Assembly (NCBI GenBank): GCA_030645355.1
Contig: JAUSNJ010000111.1
Span: 1-64,000 of the forward strand
Direction: 5' to 3'
Length of the DNA stretch: 64,000 nt
DNA from: Rhodoferax sp.
Lineage (GTDB): Bacteria > Pseudomonadota > Gammaproteobacteria > Burkholderiales > Burkholderiaceae_C
Below are positions 34,502 to 43,693 of this stretch, in pieces. Every line of letters begins with the position of its first letter. The first letter of the stretch is position 1. Below the pieces are notes generated by a model, which was not told the DNA's origin, ran no database searches, and was given only the letters and a program-made list of their open reading frames with translations. Both the position numbers and the translations under genes were made by a program.

Positions 34502-35837
34502 GGCTGATGATGTAGCGAAACTTGCCCGACTTCTCGGCCGGAATGGCTTCCACTTGCTCGACCACTACGGAAACGTCGGCGCCCAGTCGCCGCTTGAAAC
34601 CGCTGACGATCAGGTCGACGGCTTCAGGCGGAAAGCTGCCATCCGTAACCAGCAACACCCGGGTGAGGGTGCGGGTTTCCTGAATCACCTTGAAGGCCTG
34701 CACACCCACGAGATCTCGCAGGATGTAAATGAGTGAAAGGCCGTGCATCACGGTGCCGTCAGTGGCGACCACAAAATCGGTGCTCCGGCCCTGAATATCC
34801 TGCAACAGAGGAAGGCCACGTCCGCAACTGCAGGGTTTCGCACCCATCACGCCGATGTCTCCGGTCCGGTATCGGATGAACGGGAAATCGTTGGTCGACA
34901 GGTGGGTAACAACGATTTCTCCGGCCACCCCAGGCGGTTGCACCTGTCCCTGTTCATCAACAATCTCCACCACGATGTCGTCGGCCGTCAGGTGCATTCC
35001 TCCGGCCGGACATTCGTGCGCAATGAAGCCCGCATCCCGGCCACCGTAGCCATTGGCTACCCTGCAGCCAAAGGTGTCGGCAATGGTGCTGCGTTGATCG
35101 TCATACAGGCGCTCAGAGGTCACAAACGCCACCCGGATGCCCAGGTCGTCCATGGCGACGCCGCGTTTTCGCGCATGCTTGGCAATATGGGTGAGGGCAG
35201 AGGGGTAACCAAACAGCATGCGGGGCTTGATGGCGCGAATGGTCGCAATGAACTGGTCAAGCTTGGATTCGGACATTTCGAAGGCTGGCAGCAGTTGTGT
35301 TCGCAGCAACTTGTCGCGCCAGTGCTTGATGCGGTCCTGTTTGCCCAGCTCGATTGGTGAACCCCAGATGACGATCTCGGGATCGCCAATATCCACGTCC
35401 CACCAACGGGTCGCCCGCCACTTGGCCGCGACATCGTGGCTGACGCGTTTGGTGCCTATGAAAAAAATCAATGGCTCACCCGACGAGCCCCCGGTATTGA
35501 AGCGCGTCAAACCTTGCGCGTGGCTGTGTTTGAGCGACTCCGTGTTGGCGCGGATGACGGTCTTCGTCAGGAACGGCAGACGTTGCAGATCGGATGTGCT
35601 GCGTACCGTGTCCGGATCAAAGCCGATCCGGGCAAATAGTTCGCGGTAGTACGGCACGTTGACAGCGACGTCCTGCAAAAGATCACGAAGACGCTGCAGT
35701 TGAAAGGCCGCCAGATGATCGGCAGTCCACCACTGGGCATCCTCCATTTGCCGTCGTACGGCCACGGTGTCGTGACTCTTGATCCGCTCATGTACAGGGA
35801 ATACAAACGCTGAGACGAAAGACGTGTACAAACTCAT
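34494..35837 (-). CDS. PaaK/CapK-like adenylate-forming enzyme
   Basis: A 447-residue protein of the phenylacetate-CoA ligase-like (CapK) family: a nucleotide-binding loop FNTGGSSGEPLIFF at about residues 111-124, ANGYGGRDAGFIAHEC, and the GEIVVTHLSTNDFPFIRYRTGDIG block, followed by a small C-terminal domain. It lacks an obvious carrier domain. Relatives in capsule clusters are of uncertain function and may activate an acyl or aromatic acid for transfer to the glycan. It is cotranscribed with, and 15 bases downstream of, a glycosyltransferase and overlaps the O-ligase start. Confidence 0.85.
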   Translation of the reverse strand: MSLYTSFVSAFVFPVHERIKSHDTVAVRRQMEDAQWWTADHLAAFQLQRLRDLLQDVAVNVPYYRELFARIGFDPDTVRSTSDLQRLPFLTKTVIRANTESLKHSHAQGLTRFNTGGSSGEPLIFFIGTKRVSHDVAAKWRATRWWDVDIGDPEIVIWGSPIELGKQDRIKHWRDKLLRTQLLPAFEMSESKLDQFIATIRAIKPRMLFGYPSALTHIAKHARKRGVAMDDLGIRVAFVTSERLYDDQRSTIADTFGCRVANGYGGRDAGFIAHECPAGGMHLTADDIVVEIVDEQGQVQPPGVAGEIVVTHLSTNDFPFIRYRTGDIGVMGAKPCSCGRGLPLLQDIQGRSTDFVVATDGTVMHGLSLIYILRDLVGVQAFKVIQETRTLTRVLLVTDGSFPPEAVDLIVSGFKRRLGADVSVVVEQVEAIPAEKSGKFRYIISHA

Positions 35838-35852
35838 GCAGTTTCCCGTTAA

Positions 35853-36950
35853 TCAGTGCAATGGCGGTGCCATGGCCCGTCGATAGACATCGAACAAGAC
35901 GGGCTGGACGCAGGCCCAAGTGTAGCGTTTTGCTTCCAGCAAACCGGCCTGTACCCGTGCTTCCCAGACCGATGCATCCGACAGCAATGCCAGGCAGGAT
36001 TGCCCCATGGCAACCGGGTCTGAAGGCGGTACCAGGGAGGCGTTGACGCCGTCACGCGCCATGTGGGGAATGCCGCCCACATTGGTGCTGACGACTGGCA
36101 CGCCGCTGGACCAGGCCTCGAGTATCGAATTGGGCATGTTGTCCGCCAAGCTGGGGTTGAGCACGAGGTCCGCGCTTCGGTACAGTGCCGCCATGGCGTC
36201 GCGCTCCAGCCGACCGGCAAACTGCACTATGTCTCCCATACCCTGGTCTGCAACCAGACGGCGCAACACCCGTTCCTCGGGACCGCTGCCTGCAATGGTC
36301 AGGCGCGCCTGCGGATAGTGCGTCAATACAACTTGAAATGCCCGGATGGCTGTTGCATTGTCATACAGCGGTTCAAGATTTCGGGCAACGACCAAGTGGG
36401 GCCGACCCGAGCGGACAGGATCACGGGGCGGGAACCTGCTGAGGTCAATGATGTTGGGCACGATTTCGGGGCGCATGCCAAAGCGTGAAAAAACCTCCTG
36501 CAAGAAGCCCGACGGCACAATCAGTGCGCCGGTTCGTCGCATCGTGAACCGCACAATATTTCCAGAGCGTAGAAGAAACCGCTCCGCCTCGCCACCGCGA
36601 TAGTTGACCACTACAGCAACACGTCGGATGCGTGCAATCCATACGGCTGGCGCGGCAAACAGATGCCACGACCAGCCGGAATTGGCCATGATGTGGAAGA
36701 CATCGGTACGACCAGCGACCAGCCAGAGTGTTGCCACGTAGGGTATGAGCCGGAAGACCGAACGCAGTCCCGGAACCTTGGCAATCCACTGCGGCCTGTA
36801 CGGCGCGTTCACCTGCACCGTTGTGACGGTAGCACCCGCAGCATTCAATAGTTCGGCCAGCTGCCGCGTCTGGTTGGCCATGCCACCGGATGGTGGGGGC
36901 AGCGGCCCGACCAGGCCGATGCGCAGGCCACGCAAGCCGCTTGCCGTCAT
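35853..36950 (-). CDS. Glycosyltransferase family 4 protein
   Basis: A 365-residue GT-B glycosyltransferase. The N-terminal loop GPLPPPSGGMANQTRQLAELL binds the acceptor side; the C-terminal half has the donor-binding pattern LTIAGSGPEERVLRRLVADQG, VQFAGRLERDAMAALYRSADLVLNPSLADNMPNSILEAWSSGVPVVSTNVGG, with the family's E-x7-E (here NSILEAWSSG). It would add one sugar to the lipid-linked repeat unit at the cytoplasmic face. Its ATG overlaps the stop of the upstream glycosyltransferase as ATGA. Confidence 0.92.
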   Translation of the reverse strand: MTASGLRGLRIGLVGPLPPPSGGMANQTRQLAELLNAAGATVTTVQVNAPYRPQWIAKVPGLRSVFRLIPYVATLWLVAGRTDVFHIMANSGWSWHLFAAPAVWIARIRRVAVVVNYRGGEAERFLLRSGNIVRFTMRRTGALIVPSGFLQEVFSRFGMRPEIVPNIIDLSRFPPRDPVRSGRPHLVVARNLEPLYDNATAIRAFQVVLTHYPQARLTIAGSGPEERVLRRLVADQGMGDIVQFAGRLERDAMAALYRSADLVLNPSLADNMPNSILEAWSSGVPVVSTNVGGIPHMARDGVNASLVPPSDPVAMGQSCLALLSDASVWEARVQAGLLEAKRYTWACVQPVLFDVYRRAMAPPLH

Positions 36951-38155
36951 TTTCGAGCCGCCAGCGACGCGTAGACCTCACGGTAGTGGGCCACGCTGGC
37001 CGTCCAGTTGCGCTCGTTTTCAACAAAGCGCCTGCCTGCCTCGCGCAGGGCAGTCCAGCGATCCCGGGTAGCCAACAGACTGGTCACCGCTTGTGCCAGC
37101 GCATCCTTGCTGCCCGCCTTGAACAGCATGCCGGTCTCCCCGTGGCGAATCAACTCCTTGTGGCCCCCGACGTCAGATGCGACCAACACCCGGCCCTGGG
37201 CCATGGCTTCCAGCGGCTTGAGTGGTGTGACCAATTCCGTCAGGCGCATCGAGTGGCGAGGGTAGGCCAATATATCGATCAAATCGTAGTAGCGCTGTAC
37301 TTCACTATGGGGCACGCGGCCGGTAAAGACGACTTTGTCCGTCAGGCCCAATCGCTGTGCCTGGGCCTTGAGGGCAGCGTCCTGTGGACCTCCACCAACC
37401 AGCAGCACACGAACATCGGGTCGTTCGGCCAGAACGACTGGCAGGGCATCGAGCAGGAGGTCAAGCCCCTCGTAGGCATAGAACGAGCCAATGAAGCCGA
37501 CCACGCTGGTGCCTTGCAAGCCCAGGCGGGACTTCAACGCCGCATCCGGCAGGCCGCCGGGTTCAAATGATTCGATGTTCACAGCGTTGGGGATCACGGT
37601 GACTTTATCCGCAGGAATTCCCCTGCATACGATGTCACTGCGCAACCCTTCGCAAATGGTGAATACATGGTCGGCCTGCTGCAGTGCACGGGTCTCCAGC
37701 CAACGGGTCAACCGGTAGCGCGGGCTGCCCTCCGCGGTGGTTCCATGGTCGACCGCGGCATCTTCCCAGAAAGCGCGCACTTCATACACGACCGGAATGC
37801 CCAGCCGCTTGCCAACGCGCAGGGCCGGTATGGCGTTCAACACCGGGGAATGGGCATGGATGATATCGGGTCGAACGCGCTCAGCGACTTGCAGCAGGCG
37901 GTCTTCCAGTTTCTTCATCAGAGCCCATTGCGCCAGTACCGGCAGGCGGCTGAGTGGCCCGGTTGCAGCCTGTGTCCGGTAGAAGTGCCAGCCGTCGACA
38001 TCTTCCTCCGAAACCTCACAGTCAATTTGCTTGGGACTTGTCAGATGAAACGTTTCCCACCCGAGTTTGCGCTGCTCACGCAGGATGGACAGGGTACGAA
38101 AGGTGTAACCACTGTGCAGCGGAATGGAGTGGTCAAGGACGTGCAGTACTTTCAT
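36947..38155 (-). CDS. Exosortase A-associated glycosyltransferase, Daro_2409 type
   Basis: The ATG at 38155 (MKVLHVLDHSIPLHSGYTFR) is chosen over the track start at 38167; it gives 402 residues and follows the acyltransferase stop after one base. The opening and the FHLTSPKQ stretch are typical of the TIGR04063 family of glycosyltransferases found with exosortase A. The GT-B donor-site half is present (VVGFIGSFYAYEGLDLLLDALP, VLLVGGGPQDAALKAQAQRLG, LVTPLKPLEAMAQGRVLVASDVGGHKEL). It adds a sugar during repeat-unit assembly; donor not known. Confidence 0.9.
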   Translation of the reverse strand: MKVLHVLDHSIPLHSGYTFRTLSILREQRKLGWETFHLTSPKQIDCEVSEEDVDGWHFYRTQAATGPLSRLPVLAQWALMKKLEDRLLQVAERVRPDIIHAHSPVLNAIPALRVGKRLGIPVVYEVRAFWEDAAVDHGTTAEGSPRYRLTRWLETRALQQADHVFTICEGLRSDIVCRGIPADKVTVIPNAVNIESFEPGGLPDAALKSRLGLQGTSVVGFIGSFYAYEGLDLLLDALPVVLAERPDVRVLLVGGGPQDAALKAQAQRLGLTDKVVFTGRVPHSEVQRYYDLIDILAYPRHSMRLTELVTPLKPLEAMAQGRVLVASDVGGHKELIRHGETGMLFKAGSKDALAQAVTSLLATRDRWTALREAGRRFVENERNWTASVAHYREVYASLAARK

Positions 38156-38156
38156 G

Positions 38157-39194
38157 TCAGGCACCAATAACCATTCGACTGTTTTCTTTGAAAAGTCTTT
38201 TCGCCAGCCAAATCACTGCCACCGACAAGCCAAGTACGGTGAGTACGTAGATTGAAAAAACCAAAGGGTTGCCGGGTATGACTTCAGCGCCTTCACCGGT
38301 GTAGATTTGACCGGTCACAACATAGACCGTCAGGACTTTGATCGCCGAAATGAAGTAGGCGTGGATAAAGAAAATGCCGAAGCTCACCTCCGCTACATAG
38401 TCGAGACGAGTCCCAAATACGCGGTAGTGTCGCGAGAGAAGCCATGTGATCAGGAGTGCAAGGGATGCTTTCATGGGCACTTGCCAATAGGGCGGGGCAG
38501 GCCAGTCAAGGATCGTCGCGACCAGGCCTGCCAGCGCCACCAGGGCCAATAAGGGCCACCAGCGACTCACCAATTCCAGTGCCTCGGTCTTGTAGTGACA
38601 GAAGACCATGCCCAGCATGTAGAAGGGCAGAAGGTACAGCGCCATATTTAGTGGTCCCAACTGCCCCCCACGACCGATACTGGCAGATAGCACCATCAAA
38701 GGCAGGATCAATAGGTATCCCCAGTTGAATCGCCTGTCGATGAACAGAAATAGCGGAGCCACCAGATAGAAGAGTGTGATGGTCGGCACAAACCACAGCG
38801 GCGCCAAATGCTTCCCCGTAAGCAGGAATAGTCCGATTTGTCCCCAGATGGGCAAGTCATAAAACCACGGCCACATGCCAATGCGGTGTGTCAAGAAAGT
38901 GAAAACGATGATCGCCGGAATGGATAGTAATAAGTAGGGGGCAATAACGGTCTTGAGCTTCTGTTTCAGATAGCGCTTGAATGTGAAGCGAACACTCAAG
39001 TGCTGAAACAGATATCCGGCGATGAAGAAAAAGAAGATCGAACTCTCAACCGCCATCGCGTTGATGAATTTGCCCAGTGTGGGATAACCCGACCAGTCAA
39101 GGGAGGGCACGGTGTGGGCACACACGATCAATATGATGGCGATTCCGCGAAACACGTGAATGTGTTGCTGGAAGCGGTCCTCAGTCACTAACAT
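38157..39194 (-). CDS. Acyltransferase 3 family membrane protein (fucose-4-O-acetylase-like)
   Basis: The track frame extends to 39404 with a non-coding-looking arginine- and cysteine-rich head; the ATG at 39194 (MLVTEDRFQQHIHVFRGIAI) follows the upstream stop after one base and gives 345 residues. The conserved VFRGIAIILIVCAHT block and about ten membrane segments mark the family. Compared with its neighbours the gene looks AT-richer. It would O-acylate the glycan. It is the third gene of this family in the window and the only one inside the core operon. Confidence 0.88.
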   Translation of the reverse strand: MLVTEDRFQQHIHVFRGIAIILIVCAHTVPSLDWSGYPTLGKFINAMAVESSIFFFFIAGYLFQHLSVRFTFKRYLKQKLKTVIAPYLLLSIPAIIVFTFLTHRIGMWPWFYDLPIWGQIGLFLLTGKHLAPLWFVPTITLFYLVAPLFLFIDRRFNWGYLLILPLMVLSASIGRGGQLGPLNMALYLLPFYMLGMVFCHYKTEALELVSRWWPLLALVALAGLVATILDWPAPPYWQVPMKASLALLITWLLSRHYRVFGTRLDYVAEVSFGIFFIHAYFISAIKVLTVYVVTGQIYTGEGAEVIPGNPLVFSIYVLTVLGLSVAVIWLAKRLFKENSRMVIGA

Positions 39195-39195
39195 C

Positions 39196-41136
39196 TTATT
39201 TTTCCTCAGCAAATGTGGCGGCCGCCGCGACCACCTGCGTGGCATCCGAATCCGAATTGCGCAAGAATGCCTCGAACATGAGCAGCGTCCACAGGGGCGC
39301 GCTGTAGTCTCGAGCGCCTGACTGGTGTGCCTCCACCAAATGCTGCAGGTAGGTTTGATCGAACCAACCGGTGGAGGCCAAGCGGTCACCCAGTATGGCG
39401 TCACGCACGCGTTGCTTCAAAGGGCCCCGGAACCAGCGTGCCAGGGGCACAGAAAACCCCATCTTTGGCCGGTACAACACGTCATGCGGCAAGTGGGGCT
39501 CCATCGCTTTCTTGAAGATGTATTTGCCCTCCTGCCCGTTGATCTTGTGGCGCGAAGGCAATGAAGCAAGCCACTCGACCAATTCGTGGTCCATCAAGGG
39601 TTCGCGCACTTCCAGCGAGTGCGCCATGCTGGCCCGGTCGACCTTGGTATTGATGTCCCCCACCAGGTAGGTCTTGAGATCCAGGTACTGAATCAGGGCC
39701 AGCGGGTCGTTGGTACCCGCCTGCGCCGCGTGTCGATTGAATACTTCCTGGGCGTTGTAGCTGGCCAGTTCAGATTTGAAGCGTGCGCTGAAAAGCGCAT
39801 CACGCATGGGGCCGCGCAGGATTGAGACTGAATGGAAGTACGCATCCACCGAGCTTCGCGCCAATCCTTCGAAGGTGGTTTTGGCGCGAAAAATCCGAGG
39901 CGCCCAGTCGGCTTTGGGATAGAGCTTGCCCAACGTGCCAAACAATGGACCACGCAGCCCTTGTGGCAACGCGGAACGCATGCTTTCTTCCATCAGGTGC
40001 ATGCGATAGCGCCGGTACCCGCCTAATGCCTCATCGCCGCCGTCGCCAGACAGAGCCACGGTGACATGCTTGCGTGCCAATTGACAGACCCGGTACGTTG
40101 GAATGGCTGAACTGTCTGCATAGGGCTCGTCATAGAGGCGGGCCAAGGTGTCGATGAGGTCAAAGTCGTCACTCTTGACCACTTCGAGGCGGTGGTTGGT
40201 GTGGTAGCGGTCTGCCACCATTTGCGCGAACGCAGACTCGTTGAATGCAGGGTCGTCAAAGCCAATGGAACAGGTGTTGACGGGATTGTCTGACAAGCCC
40301 GCCATCATGGCGACGACTGCACTGCTGTCCACGCCACCAGAGAGGAACGCCCCCAGCGGTACCTCGGCAATCATGCGAAGGCGGACCGACTCTTGTAGCC
40401 GCTCCACTAGTTCGGCCTGGGCGTCAGCTTCGGAAATGGGGTTGTCGAGTGTGAATTGGACGTCCCAGTAAGCGACTGGCTGGGGAATGGGCTGGCCACG
40501 GCGGATGGTGAGGGTGTGCGCGGGGGACAGTTTTTGGGCTTGCTTGAAGATAGTGCGTGGTTCGGCGACATATCCCAGGGCGAAATACTCTTCGACCGCC
40601 AAGGGATCGATGTCGTGACGCAGCCCGCCGTGGGCCATAATCGACTTCAGCTCGGAGCCAAACAGCAAGGTGCCGTCGTCCAGAACCGCGTAGTACATGG
40701 GCTTGACGCCCATGCGGTCACGCGCCATGAAGAACGTCTGCTGGTTGCGGTCCCACAGGGCAAAGGCAAACATGCCCCTGAATCGCTTGACGCAGTTGGC
40801 GCCCCAGGACTCCCACGCGTGGACGATGACTTCGGTGTCGCTCTTGGTGTGAAACACATGGCCCAGCGCCTGCAGCTCCGGGATGAGCTGCTGGTAGTTG
40901 TAGATTTCACCGTTGAAAATCACGACCACCGAGCCATCTTCGTTGAACAGGGGCTGTTGACCGGTCGCGATGTCGATGATGGACAGGCGCCGGTGCCCCA
41001 GCCCCACGCCGGGTTCGATATGCAGGCTGCCCTCGTCCGGGCCACGGTGCAGCTGCGAGTCGTTCATGCGCTGCAGCACAGCGCGGCTGATATCGCCGCC
41101 GCCGCGGGTGTCAAAGATGCCTGTAATGCCGCACAT
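39196..41136 (-). CDS. XrtA/exosortase A system amidotransferase (asparagine synthetase class)
   Basis: A 646-residue two-domain enzyme of the TIGR03108 type. It begins MCGITGIFDT with the catalytic Cys2 of class II glutaminases, followed by LHRGPDEG and FNGEIYNY, then the synthetase domain with FLSGGVDSSAVVAMMAG and ALSGDGGDEALGGYRRYR. It should hydrolyse glutamine and use the ammonia to amidate a carboxylate, most likely a uronic acid in the repeat unit. This fits the UDP-HexNAc dehydrogenase nearby. It is 15 bases downstream of a glycosyltransferase. Confidence 0.93.
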   Translation of the reverse strand: MCGITGIFDTRGGGDISRAVLQRMNDSQLHRGPDEGSLHIEPGVGLGHRRLSIIDIATGQQPLFNEDGSVVVIFNGEIYNYQQLIPELQALGHVFHTKSDTEVIVHAWESWGANCVKRFRGMFAFALWDRNQQTFFMARDRMGVKPMYYAVLDDGTLLFGSELKSIMAHGGLRHDIDPLAVEEYFALGYVAEPRTIFKQAQKLSPAHTLTIRRGQPIPQPVAYWDVQFTLDNPISEADAQAELVERLQESVRLRMIAEVPLGAFLSGGVDSSAVVAMMAGLSDNPVNTCSIGFDDPAFNESAFAQMVADRYHTNHRLEVVKSDDFDLIDTLARLYDEPYADSSAIPTYRVCQLARKHVTVALSGDGGDEALGGYRRYRMHLMEESMRSALPQGLRGPLFGTLGKLYPKADWAPRIFRAKTTFEGLARSSVDAYFHSVSILRGPMRDALFSARFKSELASYNAQEVFNRHAAQAGTNDPLALIQYLDLKTYLVGDINTKVDRASMAHSLEVREPLMDHELVEWLASLPSRHKINGQEGKYIFKKAMEPHLPHDVLYRPKMGFSVPLARWFRGPLKQRVRDAILGDRLASTGWFDQTYLQHLVEAHQSGARDYSAPLWTLLMFEAFLRNSDSDATQVVAAAATFAEEK

Positions 41137-41151
41137 GGTATGAAAAGTTGG

Positions 41152-42309
41152 TTAAGTGGATCGTGTAGGATGCAGTTGCTGATCGTACACACCCTGGTAG
41201 GTGGACACCATGGCCTGCATACTAAAGGTTGACAGTACCCGTTGGCGCCCAGCCCGACCCATGGTCCGCGACTGTTCAGGGTTGTTGGCGAATGCGACCA
41301 ACTGCTGCGCCATCGATTGCGCGTCGGCTGCTGGAACAATGACACCGGTATCCGGTTGGTGCACCAGGTCCGCATTGCCCCCTACGGCCGTGGCAATCAC
41401 CGGCAATCCGCTGGCCATGGCTTCAAGAATGGTGTTGGATATGCCCTCTGCCAGCGATGGCAATGCAAAGGCATGCAGGCCCCGCATGATGTCTGCCACG
41501 TCGCTGCGCTCACCGGGCAACCACGCCAGATCCGCCACGCCCGCAGCCTCCAAAATGCCTTGTGCCTTGGCGCGCAAGGGTCCCTCGCCCACCATGACCA
41601 GGCGTAGACGCTGCCGCAATGTCGGATCCAGTTGAAGGGCTTGTACAAAGGCTTGCGCCAGCAGTGTCTGGTCTTTGACCGTCTGCATGCGTCCGACGGT
41701 ACCGACCAGCCAATGGTACGCTGGATCGAACGGACTACCCGCTATCGTCTGTGTCCCGTCGGGTGCCGGGCAGAAGCGGTCGGTGTCTACGCCGTTGTAG
41801 GCTTGGGTAATCCGGCCCGGCGGCACATGGACCTTTTGGACCAGGTAGTCATTCAGGTCGCGCGACAAGGCGATGTAGCGGTGCACAAAGGGCTTGTAGA
41901 TTCGGCGTATGCGTTGGTAGGTGACGTTGTTGCCATCGAGATCGCCAACATCGCGGCCATGCTCACCGTGGATGCGCACCGGCACGCCCGCTGCCCACGC
42001 GGGAACTTGAACCTCCAGGGCAGCCAGGTTGCGGCTGTGCACGATGTGCGGGCGCAATTTGCGGAAAAGCCTGAAAAGCCTGGGGTACTGCCAGACGCCT
42101 TGCCCCGGTGGTTTGTGCAGCGCGAAGAACTCTACGTCCGTGCGCCCCACGCGATGTTTGAAATCCGTCACATCGGTGAGCGCCAGCACGGCATGCCGGT
42201 ACGCCTCTGCAGGCATGTGGTTGATCAGATTGACGATGCCGTTTTCAAGTCCGCCGGTGTCAAAGCGGTGCATGACGTGGAGCACGAGGGGGCGCTGGTC
42301 GTTGCTCAT
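41152..42309 (-). CDS. Sugar transferase, PEP-CTERM/EpsH1-associated (TIGR03088 type)
   Basis: A 385-residue GT-B family 4 enzyme. The opening PLVLHVMHRFDTGGLENGIVNLINHMP is characteristic of the TIGR03088 family in exosortase A loci. The donor half has VGTVGRMQTVKDQTLLAQAF, LVMVGEGPLRAKAQGILEAAG and FALPSLAEGISNTILEAMASGLPVIATAVGGN with the E-x7-E pair. It adds a sugar to the growing lipid-linked unit. A 62-base gap with a GCTAT palindrome separates it from the dehydrogenase gene upstream. Confidence 0.93.
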   Translation of the reverse strand: MSNDQRPLVLHVMHRFDTGGLENGIVNLINHMPAEAYRHAVLALTDVTDFKHRVGRTDVEFFALHKPPGQGVWQYPRLFRLFRKLRPHIVHSRNLAALEVQVPAWAAGVPVRIHGEHGRDVGDLDGNNVTYQRIRRIYKPFVHRYIALSRDLNDYLVQKVHVPPGRITQAYNGVDTDRFCPAPDGTQTIAGSPFDPAYHWLVGTVGRMQTVKDQTLLAQAFVQALQLDPTLRQRLRLVMVGEGPLRAKAQGILEAAGVADLAWLPGERSDVADIMRGLHAFALPSLAEGISNTILEAMASGLPVIATAVGGNADLVHQPDTGVIVPAADAQSMAQQLVAFANNPEQSRTMGRAGRQRVLSTFSMQAMVSTYQGVYDQQLHPTRST

Positions 42310-42347
42310 GAAAACTGGCCCTAGCCCTCGTGAAATAAGCGTGAATA

Positions 42348-42364
42348 GCTATATAAATAATAGC
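42348..42364. repeat. GCTAT-N7-ATAGC palindrome copy 4
   Basis: GCTAT, loop ATAAATA, ATAGC, in the only sizeable gap inside the sugar-precursor part of the operon. Stem and loop length match the other copies at 15334, 29601 and 32187. Confidence 0.5.
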
Positions 42365-42371
42365 AAACTGG

Positions 42372-43652
42372 CTACAGGCGCCAAAGCTGATAGCCCGCTT
42401 CACGAAAGAGTTTGGCGTCAAAGGCCGCTTTGACGTCGATAAAGGCCCCACCCTTGACCAGCTTCTTGCTGAAGTCTTCCATCGACAAAGCAGCAAATTC
42501 CTTGTGTGCCACTGCCGCAACGATGGCATCGGCGCGTGGCAATTCGTCCCATGGGAGTAGCGGTACGCCATATTCGTGCACGGCCTCATCGGACTTGGCT
42601 TGAGGGTCGGTGACAAACACCTCGACACCATAGGTTTTAAGCTCGTTGATGATGTCGATCACTTTGGAATTGCGCAGGTCGCCGCAGTTTTCCTTGAAGG
42701 TAAGACCCAACACATTGACCTTGGCCCCCTTCACATAGCTGCCACCGGCAATCATGTGCTTGATGGTTTGCTCGGCAATGAACTTGCCCATGCCGTCGTT
42801 GATGCGGCGGCCGGCCAGGATGACCTGCGGGTTGTAGCCCAGCATTTCGGCCTTGTGCGTCAGGTAGTAAGGGTCCACACCGATGCAATGACCGCCAACC
42901 AGACCCGGCTTGAACTTCAAGAAGTTCCACTTGGTGCCTGCCGCTTCCAGCACCTCGGTGGTGTCGATTCCGAGCTTGTCAAAAATAATGGACAGCTCGT
43001 TCATGAGCGAGATATTCAGGTCGCGCTGGGTGTTCTCAATGACCTTGGCCGCTTCAGCGGTCTTGATGCTTGAGGCCCGGTGAACTCCGGGGATGATGAT
43101 GGTTTCGTACAGCTTGGCGACTTTCTCCAAGGTTTCGGGCGTATCACCGGAGACAATTTTGAGAATCTTCGTCAGCGTGTGCTCTTTGTCACCCGGGTTG
43201 ATGCGTTCGGGCGAATAGCCGACAAAGAAGTCCTGCTTCCACTTCATGCCCGATTCACGCTCCAACACGGGAATACACACTTCTTCCGTGGCGCCGGGGT
43301 ACACCGTGGACTCGTAGACCACAATGGCGCCCTTCTTCATGTGCCGTCCCACGCTGGTGCTGGAGCCCACGAGCGGTCGGAAATCCGGAATATGGGCATT
43401 GTCGACCGGCGTGGGCACCGCCACGATGATGATGTCGGCCTCGGCCAGCATCTTGGGATCGGCCGTGTAGACCGCATGGGGGGAAGCCGCCATTTCTTCG
43501 TCGGACAGTTCGCGTGACGGATCAACGCCCCGCAAACACGACTCCACCTTGCTCACCGCAATATCAAAGCCAATGGTGCGCAAATGCTTGCCAAACTCCA
43601 CGACCAATGGCAAGCCCACATACCCCAAGCCGATCACCGCAACTACGCTCAT
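42372..43652 (-). CDS. tviB: UDP-N-acetylhexosamine 6-dehydrogenase (TviB/WbpO-like)
   Basis: A 426-residue nucleotide-sugar dehydrogenase. The NAD-binding loop VIGLGYVGLPLVVEFG opens the protein, VAVPTPVD follows near residue 80, and the catalytic cysteine lies in GGHCIGVDPYYLTHKAEMLG; the C-terminal domain has NVLGLTFKENCGDLRNSKV. It matches the Vi-polysaccharide TviB class, which oxidises UDP-GlcNAc or UDP-GalNAc to the uronic acid in two NAD steps. With WecB and the 4-epimerase next to it, the precursor is probably an N-acetylated galactosaminuronic or mannosaminuronic acid. Confidence 0.92.
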   Translation of the reverse strand: MSVVAVIGLGYVGLPLVVEFGKHLRTIGFDIAVSKVESCLRGVDPSRELSDEEMAASPHAVYTADPKMLAEADIIIVAVPTPVDNAHIPDFRPLVGSSTSVGRHMKKGAIVVYESTVYPGATEEVCIPVLERESGMKWKQDFFVGYSPERINPGDKEHTLTKILKIVSGDTPETLEKVAKLYETIIIPGVHRASSIKTAEAAKVIENTQRDLNISLMNELSIIFDKLGIDTTEVLEAAGTKWNFLKFKPGLVGGHCIGVDPYYLTHKAEMLGYNPQVILAGRRINDGMGKFIAEQTIKHMIAGGSYVKGAKVNVLGLTFKENCGDLRNSKVIDIINELKTYGVEVFVTDPQAKSDEAVHEYGVPLLPWDELPRADAIVAAVAHKEFAALSMEDFSKKLVKGGAFIDVKAAFDAKLFREAGYQLWRL

Positions 43653-43693
43653 TTGGATTCCCCCAATTTAAATCATGTTCTTTTAATTGTGCC

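Noticed and set aside
39195-39404. Extended N-terminus of the acyltransferase frame ending at 38157
   Set aside because: The extra 70 residues are Arg/Cys/Trp-rich shadow of the amidotransferase gene; the ATG at 39194 is a normal family start.
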